42,217 nt of DNA. Source: Syntrophaceae bacterium (GTDB lineage Bacteria > Desulfobacterota > Syntrophia > Syntrophales > Smithellaceae). The stretch lies in the NCBI GenBank assembly GCA_025355345.1, contig JANXZU010000051.1, positions 1-42,217 on the forward strand, read 5' to 3'. Below, piece after piece: positions 7,250 to 15,761 of the stretch. Both the position numbers and the translations under genes were made by a program. The number at the start of each line of letters is the position of its first letter. The first letter of the stretch is position 1. The notes below the pieces were generated by a model. It was not told the origin of the DNA. It searched no databases and saw only the letters and a list, made by a program, of their open reading frames with translations.

Positions 7250-7289
7250 TTTACCTATAAAAGACAATAAAAAAATCAGGAGGAATGTG

Positions 7290-9131
7290 ATGTATCAATT
7301 AACTAAGCCGGATAATACAGTTGAAATTCTTGAGAAAGCAATTTCAAGATTTTCGCAGAGACCTTACCTTGGAACAAAGAATAAAAAATTGAAACAGTAT
7401 GACTGGATAACCTATTCTGATTTCGGGAAACGAGTGGATAATGTAAGAAGCGGTTTGAGTCAAATGGGTATTGTAAAAGACGATGCCGTAGGTATCATCT
7501 GTAACAACAGCACGGAATGGGCTTTATGTTTTTACGCCACTAACGGTCTGGGTGCAAGGTATGTCCCCATGTATGAATCTGAGCTAGTCCAAGTATGGAA
7601 ATACATCATAAATGACGCTAAGGTAAAGATTCTTTTTATCAGCAAAAAAGAAATATACGAAAAAATAAAAGATACTATTTCTTCAATATCAACATTACAA
7701 AAAGTCATCATTCTTGAAGGCGAAGGGCCGGACACTCTGTCAGAGTTGGAAAAGAAAGGCGCCTCCCAGAAAGTAAAGAGTACATATCCCGAACATTCAG
7801 CTATATCTATCCTGATCTATACATCGGGAACTACCGGTGATCCGAAAGGTGTTCTCCTTTCGCATGGTAATGTAACGAACAATGCCCACACTGCGATTTC
7901 GAAATTCAATTACATGAATGAAAACGAAGTCACGCTGTCTATTCTTCCCTGGGCGCATGTTTTCGGGCTTGGCGAACTTGTAATAATGTGCCATCTGGGC
8001 GCGTCAATTGGACTTGCGGAAAGTGCGACTACTATAGGCGAAGATTTAGGCCTGGTTAAACCTACTTTCCTTGTCGCTGTGCCCCGTGTATTCAACAAGG
8101 TATATGACGGGTTATGGACAAAGATGAATGAGGAGGGCGGGCTTGCCAGAAAATTATTCGTAATGGGAGTGGAAAGCGGAAAGAAGAAACGCGAGCTTGC
8201 GGCACTGGGCAAATCCGATTTTATGACAAACCTGAAATTTAAAATTGCGGACGCGATAGTATTCAAGAAAATCCGCGAGAAACTCGGAGGCAGATTAGTT
8301 GGATCCATGACTGGAAGCGCCGCCATGAATGTGGAAATATCCCGTTTTTTCTGGGATATGGGGATACCACTTTATGACGCTTACGGATTAACTGAGACCT
8401 CGCCGGGGGCAACCATGAATTGCCCGACTAGTTACAAGCTTGGCAGCATCGGATCAGCTATGGACCAATGCAAGATAGTGATTGACAAATCGGTAGTCGA
8501 ACCGGGCGCCAAAGATGGCGAGATAGTCATTTACGGTCCTAACGTGATGCAGGGATATTATAATAAGCCCGAAGCCACAGCTGCTGTTATGACTGCTGAT
8601 GGCGGATTTAGGACAGGTGACCGCGGTCGTCTTGACGAGGAAGGCTTCCTGTTCATTACCGGGAGGATTAAAGAACAGTTTAAACTCGAAAACGGCAAAT
8701 ACGTATTTCCAGTAGCCATTGAAGAAGATATAAAGCTGAACCGCTTTGTTGAAAACGCCATTATATACGGGGAAGGTCGTGAATTTAATATTTGCATGGT
8801 TGTCCCGGACTTTATAAACTTGGAGAAATGGGACAAAAAAAATCATCCGCCTAAAGAAGGTTCTGCCGAAAAAATAGAAATGAACCCTGAATTTATTGCT
8901 AAAGAGCGAGAAGCGATGATTAAAAGGGACGATGTAAAAAGCTTTCTTGTTGATGAAATAACAAATTCTCTCAAAGGCAAATATGGCGCATATGAAATCC
9001 CTAAAAAATTCATTTTCATAAGTGAACCTTTTACCGTTGACAACGGCATGCTGACACAAACCATGAAACTCAAGAGGCGAGTTGTATTTGATAAATACAA
9101 AGATCAGATTGCTGCATCATATACCAGATAG
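7290..9131 (+). CDS. Long-chain fatty acid-CoA ligase (AMP-forming)
   Basis: A 613-residue member of the ANL adenylate-forming superfamily, which activates a carboxylic acid with ATP and joins it to CoA. The ATP-binding motif YTSGTTGDPKG lies near residue 180, followed by the A5 motif YGLTETSPG and the hinge region FRTGDRG...GRIKEQFKLENGKYV. The long form with the FKLENGKYV-type hinge is typical of long-chain (FadD15-like) ligases. The start at 7290 follows AGGAGG with a 6-base spacer. An upstream in-frame codon at 7221 overlaps the -35 box and is rejected. The substrate is not readable from the sequence. Confidence 0.92.
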   Translation: MYQLTKPDNTVEILEKAISRFSQRPYLGTKNKKLKQYDWITYSDFGKRVDNVRSGLSQMGIVKDDAVGIICNNSTEWALCFYATNGLGARYVPMYESELVQVWKYIINDAKVKILFISKKEIYEKIKDTISSISTLQKVIILEGEGPDTLSELEKKGASQKVKSTYPEHSAISILIYTSGTTGDPKGVLLSHGNVTNNAHTAISKFNYMNENEVTLSILPWAHVFGLGELVIMCHLGASIGLAESATTIGEDLGLVKPTFLVAVPRVFNKVYDGLWTKMNEEGGLARKLFVMGVESGKKKRELAALGKSDFMTNLKFKIADAIVFKKIREKLGGRLVGSMTGSAAMNVEISRFFWDMGIPLYDAYGLTETSPGATMNCPTSYKLGSIGSAMDQCKIVIDKSVVEPGAKDGEIVIYGPNVMQGYYNKPEATAAVMTADGGFRTGDRGRLDEEGFLFITGRIKEQFKLENGKYVFPVAIEEDIKLNRFVENAIIYGEGREFNICMVVPDFINLEKWDKKNHPPKEGSAEKIEMNPEFIAKEREAMIKRDDVKSFLVDEITNSLKGKYGAYEIPKKFIFISEPFTVDNGMLTQTMKLKRRVVFDKYKDQIAASYTR

Positions 9132-9208
9132 AGTTGATTAATGACTTTTGTTTAGGATTAAAAATAATTTAGTGAAAACTCTAAACTGATTATTTCACGA
9201 TGTTAAAG

Positions 9209-9245
9209 TAAAAGCCTCACCGTTTTCAAACGGTGAGGCTTTTGT
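9209..9245. terminator. Bidirectional intrinsic terminator
   Basis: The stem AAAGCCTCACCG (9211-9222) / CGGTGAGGCTTT (9231-9242) is perfect over 12 bp with an 8-base loop. It is flanked by A on one side and T on the other. It separates the plus-strand ligase from the minus-strand Mla operon and can stop both. Confidence 0.9.
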
Positions 9246-9303
9246 ATATAGGAAACATTTCTGAGGCAGCCGTCGCCACCGCCTTTGATTGTTATTAAAA
9301 AGA

Positions 9304-10086
9304 TTAGTATGTATAGCTGACCGCAGCGCCGGCAGAGAATCTATCCGCATACTTACCTTCAATATTAAGATGGAAGCCTTTTAAAAGGGGAATATCAGCT
9401 CCGGCAAATCCTCCAAAGATTGATTTGTTCCGAATTGAAACATTTCTTTCCGTGTACTCGAGGCCGGTGATATACGTATCGAGAGATGCCTTTGCTTCGG
9501 AATAATAAACGTAAGGGCCTGCATATAATTTTATATCCAGTGGAGCCGTCAACTGAAACCCCATGCCGGCATTAACGTCCCAAAGATTTTTAATTTTGAG
9601 ATCAACCGTATAAAGATTGCCGCCATTGATTGCAACAACACTGTCCGTATAGTTACTGAAATGATATGTCCCCTGAATAAAAGCGCCAATGCCGAATATT
9701 TTGTTAATCGGATAAAAGCCCTTCGCACCGAGAGTGCCAAAAAATTTCCAGTTTTCTTCAAAATCAAGCTTGTTGGTTGTGGTTAAAACATTGGTGGAAT
9801 TGAAGCAGTCAGAAATTTTAAGGTCAGCTACTCCAAGTCGCACATATATCTCCCACATATTTTGTGCGCCGTAGGCCACCTGAGAATAAACCTGATTCTG
9901 CCTGATTAAATGATCAGTATCATTTTTAAATGTATCTTCAGAATAAAAGTAACCTATGGATGTATTTAGCCCTCCGCTTTCTCTGGAAACAGTTTGTGGA
10001 GAGCCGAAAAGCCCCGAGGCTATGGCTACTGTGTTAAATGCAAAAAACATTAGTACTGCTAGCGAAAATATTTTATAATTTTTCGT
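9304..10086 (-). CDS. Outer-membrane beta-barrel protein, apparent ACG start
   Basis: A roughly 260-residue exported protein with alternating hydrophobic and aromatic residues and a C-terminal aromatic-rich strand (AGAAVSYTY) typical of outer-membrane barrels. From the first ATG (10050) the signal peptide lacks its charged N-terminus. Extending 12 codons upstream gives KNYKIFSLAVLMFFAF, a complete signal peptide, reaching an ACG codon (10086-10084) 8 bases after an AGGAG ribosome site. No ATG, GTG or TTG is available there, so either a rare ACG start is used or the original ATG has mutated. It is the last gene after mlaA, which suggests an envelope role linked to the Mla operon. Confidence 0.75.
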   Translation of the reverse strand, partial: TKNYKIFSLAVLMFFAFNTVAIASGLFGSPQTVSRESGGLNTSIGYFYSEDTFKNDTDHLIRQNQVYSQVAYGAQNMWEIYVRLGVADLKISDCFNSTNVLTTTNKLDFEENWKFFGTLGAKGFYPINKIFGIGAFIQGTYHFSNYTDSVVAINGGNLYTVDLKIKNLWDVNAGMGFQLTAPLDIKLYAGPYVYYSEAKASLDTYITGLEYTERNVSIRNKSIFGGFAGADIPLLKGFHLNIEGKYADRFSAGAAVSYTY

Positions 10087-10111
10087 AAGGATTTCTCCTT
10101 TCTAATTAAAT

Positions 10112-11026
10112 TTAGTTATTGGGTAATGCCTTATCAGCAGCCGGTGAGCTTGCGTCTTCAACCTTGAATATCAGCGATCTTGCCTTTCGCGCTTTTACTT
10201 TCTTCAGGCGGTATTGAATGTAGAAGTCTCGCACCGCAACGTAGGGATCAATGGCCGCCTCCTGAAGAGACTCATAATCACCAATTCTCAGCGATGTGCC
10301 GTTGATTATCTCGTATGACCGGACACCGATACCTGCATACCATGGATACACATAAGAAACGGGATACAAGAAATAATCACCCGCTATATCCACAGAATCC
10401 CTGGGGCTGGAAGGCCCAAGTACAGGCCAGACAATATAGAAGCCGTGTCCTACGCCATATACGCCCAGGGTTTGCCCCAGATCGGTCTCCTGCTTCTGCA
10501 GATCAATTTCCTTGTTTGACGAAGGATCCAACAGCCCGCCGATTCCCCAGATTGTGTTGATGCCAAAACGGCCAAATTCAGTGGCTGCACCATTAAAGTC
10601 AGCCTGAAGCATACAACTAAGGAAACGGACAGGGAAGGCAAGATTGAAAAAGAAATTTTTCACACTAATCCGCGCCGGTTCGGGAACAACAAATTTATAT
10701 CCTTGAGCGACGGGCTTTAGCGCCCAGAAATAGAGTTTATCATTAAAGTGATACATCGCTCTATTAAAAGGTTCTATGGGATCAGCAATCTCTATTCTTT
10801 CTTCCTTGAATGTATCATCATCGTAATTAAAATTATCATCATTACCGCTTTGGGTTTTAGGTTTAACCTGGGCATCCGCTGCCTGCTGCCCGGAATCGGC
10901 GACAAGCAATACGGGATTGGGATCATGCCCTGGTTGTGTTACAACAGCAGTTGATGTACGTTGACCGGAAGCACAGCCCATTGCGAGAAACACGAACAAT
11001 ACAGTTAGTGATAAGTAAGACTTCAT
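10112..11026 (-). CDS. mlaA: MlaA/VacJ outer-membrane lipoprotein
   Basis: A 304-residue lipoprotein with the lipobox LAMGC (Cys18). It removes misplaced phospholipids from the outer leaflet of the outer membrane and hands them to MlaC. The family core begins at IADPIEPFNRAMYHFNDKL and continues through the GRFGINTIWGIGGLLDPSS and YPVSYVYPWYAGIG segments. A low-complexity linker of about 70 residues (Asp/Asn/Gln-rich) precedes the core. It lies 13 bases after mlaC in an mlaE-F-D-C-A order, so it is cotranscribed with the rest of the pathway. Confidence 0.95.
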   Translation of the reverse strand: MKSYLSLTVLFVFLAMGCASGQRTSTAVVTQPGHDPNPVLLVADSGQQAADAQVKPKTQSGNDDNFNYDDDTFKEERIEIADPIEPFNRAMYHFNDKLYFWALKPVAQGYKFVVPEPARISVKNFFFNLAFPVRFLSCMLQADFNGAATEFGRFGINTIWGIGGLLDPSSNKEIDLQKQETDLGQTLGVYGVGHGFYIVWPVLGPSSPRDSVDIAGDYFLYPVSYVYPWYAGIGVRSYEIINGTSLRIGDYESLQEAAIDPYVAVRDFYIQYRLKKVKARKARSLIFKVEDASSPAADKALPNN

Positions 11027-11039
11027 AAGACGCGATCCC

Positions 11040-11633
11040 TTAATGTTCCTTCACCTTATTTCGTAAAATTTCCAGTAACTGTTCGGGCGACTTATTTGCA
11101 AGGATTTCGTTGAACTGGGTGCGATAATTCTGCACAAGGCTCACATTCTCCACAACGACATCAAATACTTTCCATTGACCGTCTTTAAGTAGAACTCTAT
11201 AGAAAATTGGAATTTCCTTCGAAGCTGTGACAACTTTAGTCTGAATTTCGGCCTGAGTATCTTTCTTCATGTCTTCTTTATAGAAATCGACTTTTTCATT
11301 GGAGTAATCCAGTATTTTGTCTATATAAGCTTTTTCCAGCACCTGCTCAAACAGGTCAACAAATTCCTTTTGTTGATCTTGGGTAAGCTTAGGCCAGTTA
11401 AGCGCCAAAGTCCTCTTCGAGAATTCAACTTCATCGAACATGGCCTTGTAAATGACACGCAGCTTTTCTTTTTTAGCTTTTTTAGCAGATGGAGCTTTAA
11501 GCTTGGGATCGCGCAACACATCTAGTACTTTCTTTACATTTGCCTCAACCGTTGCCATTGGCGCACCGGCATAAACCGGAATTGAAAATACAAAGATTAT
11601 CAATATAGCTAATACCGCAAACTGTTTTTTCAT
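11040..11633 (-). CDS. mlaC: MlaC periplasmic phospholipid-binding protein
   Basis: A 197-residue exported protein of the MlaC/Ttg2D family, the soluble shuttle between MlaA and the inner-membrane MlaFED complex. A signal peptide (MKKQFAVLAILIIFVFSIPVYAGA, reported here only by its ends MKKQ and VYAGA) spans residues 1-23. The core has the family features FDEVEFSKRTL, the mid segment FVDLFEQVLEKAYIDKI and the C-terminal DGQWKVFDVVVENVSLVQNYRTQF. It starts with ATG after AGGAGG-like bases and precedes mlaA by 13 bases. Confidence 0.95.
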   Translation of the reverse strand: MKKQFAVLAILIIFVFSIPVYAGAPMATVEANVKKVLDVLRDPKLKAPSAKKAKKEKLRVIYKAMFDEVEFSKRTLALNWPKLTQDQQKEFVDLFEQVLEKAYIDKILDYSNEKVDFYKEDMKKDTQAEIQTKVVTASKEIPIFYRVLLKDGQWKVFDVVVENVSLVQNYRTQFNEILANKSPEQLLEILRNKVKEH

Positions 11634-11658
11634 TGCTTATTCCTCCTGATCTAATTGA

Positions 11659-12114
11659 TTATTTATTTTTTATTTCTCCAAACGCATACTTGCTGACTAG
11701 TTCTACTATATCGACTGCGGCCTGCGTATCAGTGATGACTCCGCTGGGCCCTAGTATTGTTCCAGAACCGCCTGGATCAATGCTCATATATTTGTCGCCA
11801 ATCAAGCCCTCCGTTTTAATGGCAGCGATGGCATCATCATAAACTTTTATACCATTTTTGATTGTTATATGGACAACCGCCTTTTGATTGGCCTGATCCA
11901 TGCTGATATGTTCAACACGTCCGACCTGAATCCCTAAAATATTTACCGGATTGCCGATTTTTAAGCCGGATGCCGTAGTAAACTTGGCAATCAGTTGATA
12001 CGAATCATCACCAAAAATATGAACATTCCCGAGTTTTACAGTCATGTATCCGATGCAGATCAGGCCTAAAGTAACAAAGATGCCTACTATTGTTTCCATG
12101 GTATATTTTTTCAT
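11659..12114 (-). CDS. mlaD: MlaD MCE-domain lipid transporter subunit
   Basis: A 151-residue inner-membrane-anchored MCE protein, which forms the hexameric ring of the MlaFED complex. A single membrane helix (ETIVGIFVTLGLICIGYMTV) lies near residues 6-25. The MCE core includes FTTASGLKIGNPVNILGIQVGRVEHI and EGLIGDKYMSIDPGGS. The start is set at MKKYTMET because GGAG lies 8 bases before that ATG. An upstream in-frame ATG would lie inside mlaF and lacks such a site. It starts only 4 bases after the mlaF stop. Confidence 0.95.
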   Translation of the reverse strand: MKKYTMETIVGIFVTLGLICIGYMTVKLGNVHIFGDDSYQLIAKFTTASGLKIGNPVNILGIQVGRVEHISMDQANQKAVVHITIKNGIKVYDDAIAAIKTEGLIGDKYMSIDPGGSGTILGPSGVITDTQAAVDIVELVSKYAFGEIKNK

Positions 12115-12118
12115 GTGT

Positions 12119-13363
12119 TCACTCCTCGGCGGCGCAGTGTAGCCGTCCAATTTCTTTTTGTTGAGATTTTGCCAAAGCTATAACTGAATCTATTTCGGTT
12201 GCCGGCTGACCCTGTGCAAGTCCAGCCCAAACGGTGAATTCGACGGATTTACCTGCTTTAATATGTTTTTGAGCTACAGACCATATTTCAGTAGTTCCGT
12301 TTGTCCGGAAATCCTGAACAAAATCATCCATAATTTTAACCGCTTCAGTAAGATTAGAATAAGGTAGCATCGTCACAACCTCATTGGAATTTCGCCGTGT
12401 CGAAAAGGCTCCTATCGCGCTGAAGTGCTTGTCAATATAAATTCCCAGACAGTGTAATGCCCCCTGCGCGGCGTCATGTCCTAATTCATTGATGATTGTT
12501 TGTAGCTCTTCTATACTGAAAATCGCGACAGAATAAGTTTCCCTTAAATGTCTCTGCGATAACTGAGCCTGATTCATTGCTTTAAACTGCCGCTTGGAAT
12601 AAAGGCCGGTTAATTCTTTCTGCAAAGCTTCCAGGCTATGAATAACTTCATCATTAAAGGGATGATCAAATTTTTCCAGCTCCTCCGGTGTGCCCTGAAA
12701 AACTATATCCTTGTTATACAGCGCGAGAATGCGGTTGGAAATAAAGTACACATCCGGAATTTCATGACTGACCAAAATTGCAGTGAATCCGAATTTTCTC
12801 TGGTACTGGGCAATCATACTCAGGATGGCATTCTTTCGAACAGGATCCTGGCCGGAAGTAGGTTCATCAAAAAGAACAATGCGGGGATCGGTAATTAGCG
12901 CTCTCGCCAGCGCCACTCGCTTTTGCATGCCGCCGGAGAGTTCCGATGGATACCTGTTGGCTGCCTCAGAAAGTTCTGTCTGCTCAAGTCTTAACTTAAC
13001 TCTTCGGTCGATTTCCCCTTTTTTCAAGTTAGTCGTTTCCTGAAGGGGAAAGGCAATGTTCTCATAGACGGACATGGAATCAAACAGGGCATTGTCTTGA
13101 AACATATAGCTCATCTCGGCTAAGGATGAGTTTGTCTGGGCTCTTTTCATCCCGGAGATTGGTTCTCCCCGAAATAAAATTGTTCCTTCATCAGGTTTGA
13201 TCAACCCGATTATATGTTTGAGGATAACACTTTTTCCGGCGCCACTGAGTCCGATGATCGTTGTAACTTGTCCCTCATAGATCTGCAGGTTAACTTTGTT
13301 AAGCACCGTTCGATCGCCGAAGCATTTAGTGACGCCTTTAAATTCAATAAGTGGAGTAGTCAT
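12119..13363 (-). CDS. mlaF: MlaF ABC ATPase with a C-terminal degenerate GGDEF domain
   Basis: Residues 1-245 are a standard MlaF ATPase: Walker A GLSGAGKS (38-45), signature LSGGM (142-146), Walker B IVLFDE (162-167), H-loop His200. Typical MlaF ends near residue 270. Here about 165 more residues follow and resemble a GGDEF domain. They include LTGLYSKRQF (251-260, like the family opening LTGLYNRRxF), ELGHDAAQGAL (293-303, like NDxxGHxxGDxxL), SNEVV (326-330) at the GGDEF position before TMLP, and FTVWAGLAQG (376-385, like the VSIGIA strand). The metal-binding Asp and the GG are absent, so it should not make c-di-GMP. A role in sensing a nucleotide or partner to control lipid transport is inference. 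Confidence 0.93.
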   Translation of the reverse strand: MTTPLIEFKGVTKCFGDRTVLNKVNLQIYEGQVTTIIGLSGAGKSVILKHIIGLIKPDEGTILFRGEPISGMKRAQTNSSLAEMSYMFQDNALFDSMSVYENIAFPLQETTNLKKGEIDRRVKLRLEQTELSEAANRYPSELSGGMQKRVALARALITDPRIVLFDEPTSGQDPVRKNAILSMIAQYQRKFGFTAILVSHEIPDVYFISNRILALYNKDIVFQGTPEELEKFDHPFNDEVIHSLEALQKELTGLYSKRQFKAMNQAQLSQRHLRETYSVAIFSIEELQTIINELGHDAAQGALHCLGIYIDKHFSAIGAFSTRRNSNEVVTMLPYSNLTEAVKIMDDFVQDFRTNGTTEIWSVAQKHIKAGKSVEFTVWAGLAQGQPATEIDSVIALAKSQQKEIGRLHCAAEE

Positions 13364-13373
13364 AATGTTATCT

Positions 13374-14222
13374 CTATATTAGAAATGAAGTAACAACATA
13401 ATCTGACACCAGAATAAGCACACAGGATATTACCACGGCTGATGTAGTGGCAAAACCAACCGCTTTTGCACCGTGGCTGTCGCGTCGCAAGTGTGAAAAA
13501 TACCCCTGGTAACAGCAAACGGTGGAGACAATTACCGCAAAAACAATCGCTTTAATTAATCCGTCAGAAATATCTTTCATTTCCACATTAGCCTGAATGC
13601 TATGGAAATAGACACCGGAATTTAAACCCAGAAGCAGAACACCTGAAACGTAACCACCGATTATACCGATAAGATCAAACACCGTTGTGAGAATGGGAAA
13701 GCTGATGATTGAAGCGATAACTCTCGGGCTGATGAGATACTTAAGTGGATCAATACGCATAGTTTTCAGAGCGTCTATCTGCTCGGAAATACGTTGGATG
13801 CCAATCTCAGCAGTCATTGCTGATCCCGCTCTGGCCGTAATCATGATGGCAGTAAGAACCGGCCCCAATTCTCTGATCAGAGACAGGGATACGAGAGTGC
13901 CTACCGCACCCTGCGCACCGAATTTGATCAGGGCGTGGTATGATTGAATACCCAAAACCATACCGGTGAACAAACTGACCAGCATGATGATTGCAGTGGA
14001 TTTTGCTCCAATGTAAAATAGTTGAGAAACGGTCTTCGGCAACTGTTTCGATCGAAATGTTTTTATCAGCGCAAGGCAAAGGAAAATTGTCGCTGCACCT
14101 AAATTGTTGACCCATCGAATTACTTGTCTGCCAATAAAAGAAAATGGAATTGTAAGCATTATTCCCAGTTGCAACTTTGCGTCGATTTCGGGGCTTTTCT
14201 GAGTATTTGTATCAGTTGCCAT
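13374..14222 (-). CDS. mlaE: MlaE phospholipid ABC permease
   Basis: A 282-residue inner-membrane permease of the MlaE family, with the family signature LSLIRELGPVLTAIMITARAGSAMTAEIG in the middle (positions about 115-143, cited here as IRELGPVLTAI and ARAGSAMTAEIG). About five hydrophobic helices are visible. It has an N-terminal amphipathic region before IRWVNNLG, as in the family. It is the first gene of the Mla operon, with 10 bases between its stop and the mlaF start. The MlaFEDB counterpart MlaB (STAS) is not found in this window. Confidence 0.95.
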   Translation of the reverse strand: MATDTNTQKSPEIDAKLQLGIMLTIPFSFIGRQVIRWVNNLGAATIFLCLALIKTFRSKQLPKTVSQLFYIGAKSTAIIMLVSLFTGMVLGIQSYHALIKFGAQGAVGTLVSLSLIRELGPVLTAIMITARAGSAMTAEIGIQRISEQIDALKTMRIDPLKYLISPRVIASIISFPILTTVFDLIGIIGGYVSGVLLLGLNSGVYFHSIQANVEMKDISDGLIKAIVFAVIVSTVCCYQGYFSHLRRDSHGAKAVGFATTSAVVISCVLILVSDYVVTSFLI

Positions 14223-14370
14223 TTATTCAAGTTACCTTTAAATATTGTTTCGCCAGGATATCCCATTAGAGCATTAAATCGCTAAATCCACGTCCACATG
14301 ATTTTGAACATTTCGTCGAAATCTTGCATATTTAAATCAATTCGTCAACTGAAGAGTTAACAGGAAGATT

Positions 14371-14598
14371 CTATCGGGAAAATATAGAGATAACTATTGG
14401 GGTGAAGTATAATGCGGATACAGCAACAATGATTAGGAAAAATCTGTTTGTCCACTTCTCTACTTTCGGCAAATATTGAAACAAGTCTGTTTTCTGAGTA
14501 ACGCGGCCAAATTGTTTGAATAGTCCGAGCGCTTGCGGGATGGTTTTTTGTCCACTTATCTCAAGATTCAATGAGGATAAATCTGTCATCGTTTGCAT
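14371..14598 (-). CDS. Small single-pass membrane protein (75 aa), unknown
   Basis: A 75-residue protein with a soluble N-terminal part (SLNLEISGQKTIPQALGLFKQFGR) and one C-terminal membrane helix (FFLIIVAVSALYFTPIVISIF). The ATG at 14598 is preferred because GGAG lies 8 bases upstream. A longer frame would need TTG at 14622 with no ribosome site. It lies between lexA and the Mla operon on the same strand, 39 bases after the lexA stop, so it could be cotranscribed with lexA. No family is recognised. Confidence 0.55.
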   Translation of the reverse strand: MQTMTDLSSLNLEISGQKTIPQALGLFKQFGRVTQKTDLFQYLPKVEKWTNRFFLIIVAVSALYFTPIVISIFSR

Positions 14599-14637
14599 TT
14601 GGCGTACTCCATTTGTTTTCAATTAAATTAGACAATC

Positions 14638-15225
14638 TCACAAATGATATTTTCTCACAGCGGCTGTAATGACGCCGCCAATCTTCAACTCTTCTTTCGG
14701 CCGGATAAGTGGATATGCTGAATTAGCAGCTTCCAGAACAACTTCTTTTCCATCCCTACGGAAATATTTCATTGTCCACTGCCCGTCCACTTCAGCCAGA
14801 ACAATATCACCACTTTTCGGAGACCTGTCTTTTTCCACAATAACAAGATCACCTTCCATGATACCGGCATCAATCATCGAATCGCCCGTTACCTTAAGCA
14901 GAAATGAAGAATCAGGTTTAGTGACAAGGTATTCATCCATGGATATAACTTCCCGAAGTTCTTCTTCCGCAGGAGATGGAAAGCCTGCGGCGACATTTCC
15001 AACCAGGGGAATGCCAAAGGACAAGCGCATCGGCTTGAGAAATCCATTTGCGTCTTTTTCCAATATGCCTTTTTCAAGGAGCTTTTCTATCCAATAGTGG
15101 ACCACACTTTTGGAGCGAACGCCGAAAAGATCAAGCATCTCCGCGTATGTGGGCATTCTTCTTTGTTCACGATAGAAAGAAATGATGTTATGTGCAATGG
15201 AATTTATATCTCGAGTTTTCTTCAT
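14638..15225 (-). CDS. lexA: LexA SOS repressor
   Basis: A 195-residue repressor-protease. The N-terminal winged-helix DNA-binding part includes TYAEMLDLFGVRSKSVVHYWIEKL. The Ala80-Gly81 self-cleavage site lies in GNVAAGFP, the catalytic Ser116 in VTGDSMIDAG and the Lys153 in QWTMKYFRR. The start at 15225 follows AAAGGAG by 2-3 bases. An 18-codon upstream extension crosses the operator and promoter and is rejected. A perfect palindrome overlaps its promoter (15238-15253), so it represses itself. The other SOS genes of the regulon are not in the window. Confidence 0.95.
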   Translation of the reverse strand: MKKTRDINSIAHNIISFYREQRRMPTYAEMLDLFGVRSKSVVHYWIEKLLEKGILEKDANGFLKPMRLSFGIPLVGNVAAGFPSPAEEELREVISMDEYLVTKPDSSFLLKVTGDSMIDAGIMEGDLVIVEKDRSPKSGDIVLAEVDGQWTMKYFRRDGKEVVLEAANSAYPLIRPKEELKIGGVITAAVRKYHL

Positions 15226-15231
15226 GGCTCC

Positions 15232-15260
15232 TTTATATAGAACGAACGTTCTATTGTCAA
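15232..15260 (-). promoter_or_regulatory. lexA promoter with LexA operator
   Basis: TTGACA (15260-15255) and TATAAA (15237-15232) are 17 bases apart on the minus strand. Between them is a perfect 16-base palindrome TAGAACGTTCGTTCTA (15238-15253), fitting the GAAC-N4-GTTC box typical of Gram-positive LexA. The operator fills the spacer, so LexA binding would block RNA polymerase directly. Confidence 0.88.
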
Positions 15261-15343
15261 GAAAATATTTCAAACTCATTGTTGGTATTTAAATGCCTTT
15301 ATGTGTTATAATTACAGCAATTTTCTGGAAAAGAGGAAACGCA

Positions 15344-15718
15344 GTGGCAAATAAGCAGAAACAATTCACGATAGTTTGTATCCGACACACCATGGTTTTT
15401 ACAGACGAAGACTTTGACATAGTCCGCATGTTTGTTCAATCGGCACAACCGGATTATTTGCACTATCTGGAGCCGGACATTGTCTTCGCTTACTTTATCG
15501 AAACAGAAAAAAAAGTGGCAAGCGCCGCCAAACTTATGGATGAACTGCGCACTATGCTTGCATCAGATCACCGGTTTTATGGCGTAGGGATTAGTATGGT
15601 GAGCGCTCCGATGAGCACCAATACCGGCTTGCTGGGTACACTAAAAGCCCCACCCACAGGAGAAGCCGCCGCAGAGGTAAGCAGGCAGGCCTACGAAGAT
15701 GCTGTAAAAAACAGTTAA
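15344..15718 (+). CDS. Conserved hypothetical protein (124 aa)
   Basis: A 124-residue protein of unknown function beginning VANKQKQFTIVCIRHT with a GTG start, 7 bases after GAGG. A longer frame from 15293 has no ribosome site and adds a hydrophobic stretch that is probably non-coding. The centre has alternating beta-like and helical segments (DIVFAYFIETEKKVASAAKLMDEL), then a GVGISMVSA segment and a C-terminal helix. The GVGIS strand followed by a helix faintly recalls nucleotide-cyclase folds, but this is not a firm assignment. It lies divergently from lexA and alone on its strand. Confidence 0.6.
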   Translation: MANKQKQFTIVCIRHTMVFTDEDFDIVRMFVQSAQPDYLHYLEPDIVFAYFIETEKKVASAAKLMDELRTMLASDHRFYGVGISMVSAPMSTNTGLLGTLKAPPTGEAAAEVSRQAYEDAVKNS

Positions 15719-15761
15719 TAAGTGCAAAGAAGAAGACGATTAATTGCTGAGCATTTCTTCA

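Noticed and set aside
7221..7289. Longer N-terminus of the acyl-CoA ligase from an upstream in-frame codon
   Set aside because: The extension overlaps the promoter boxes, and a perfect AGGAGG lies just before the ATG at 7290.
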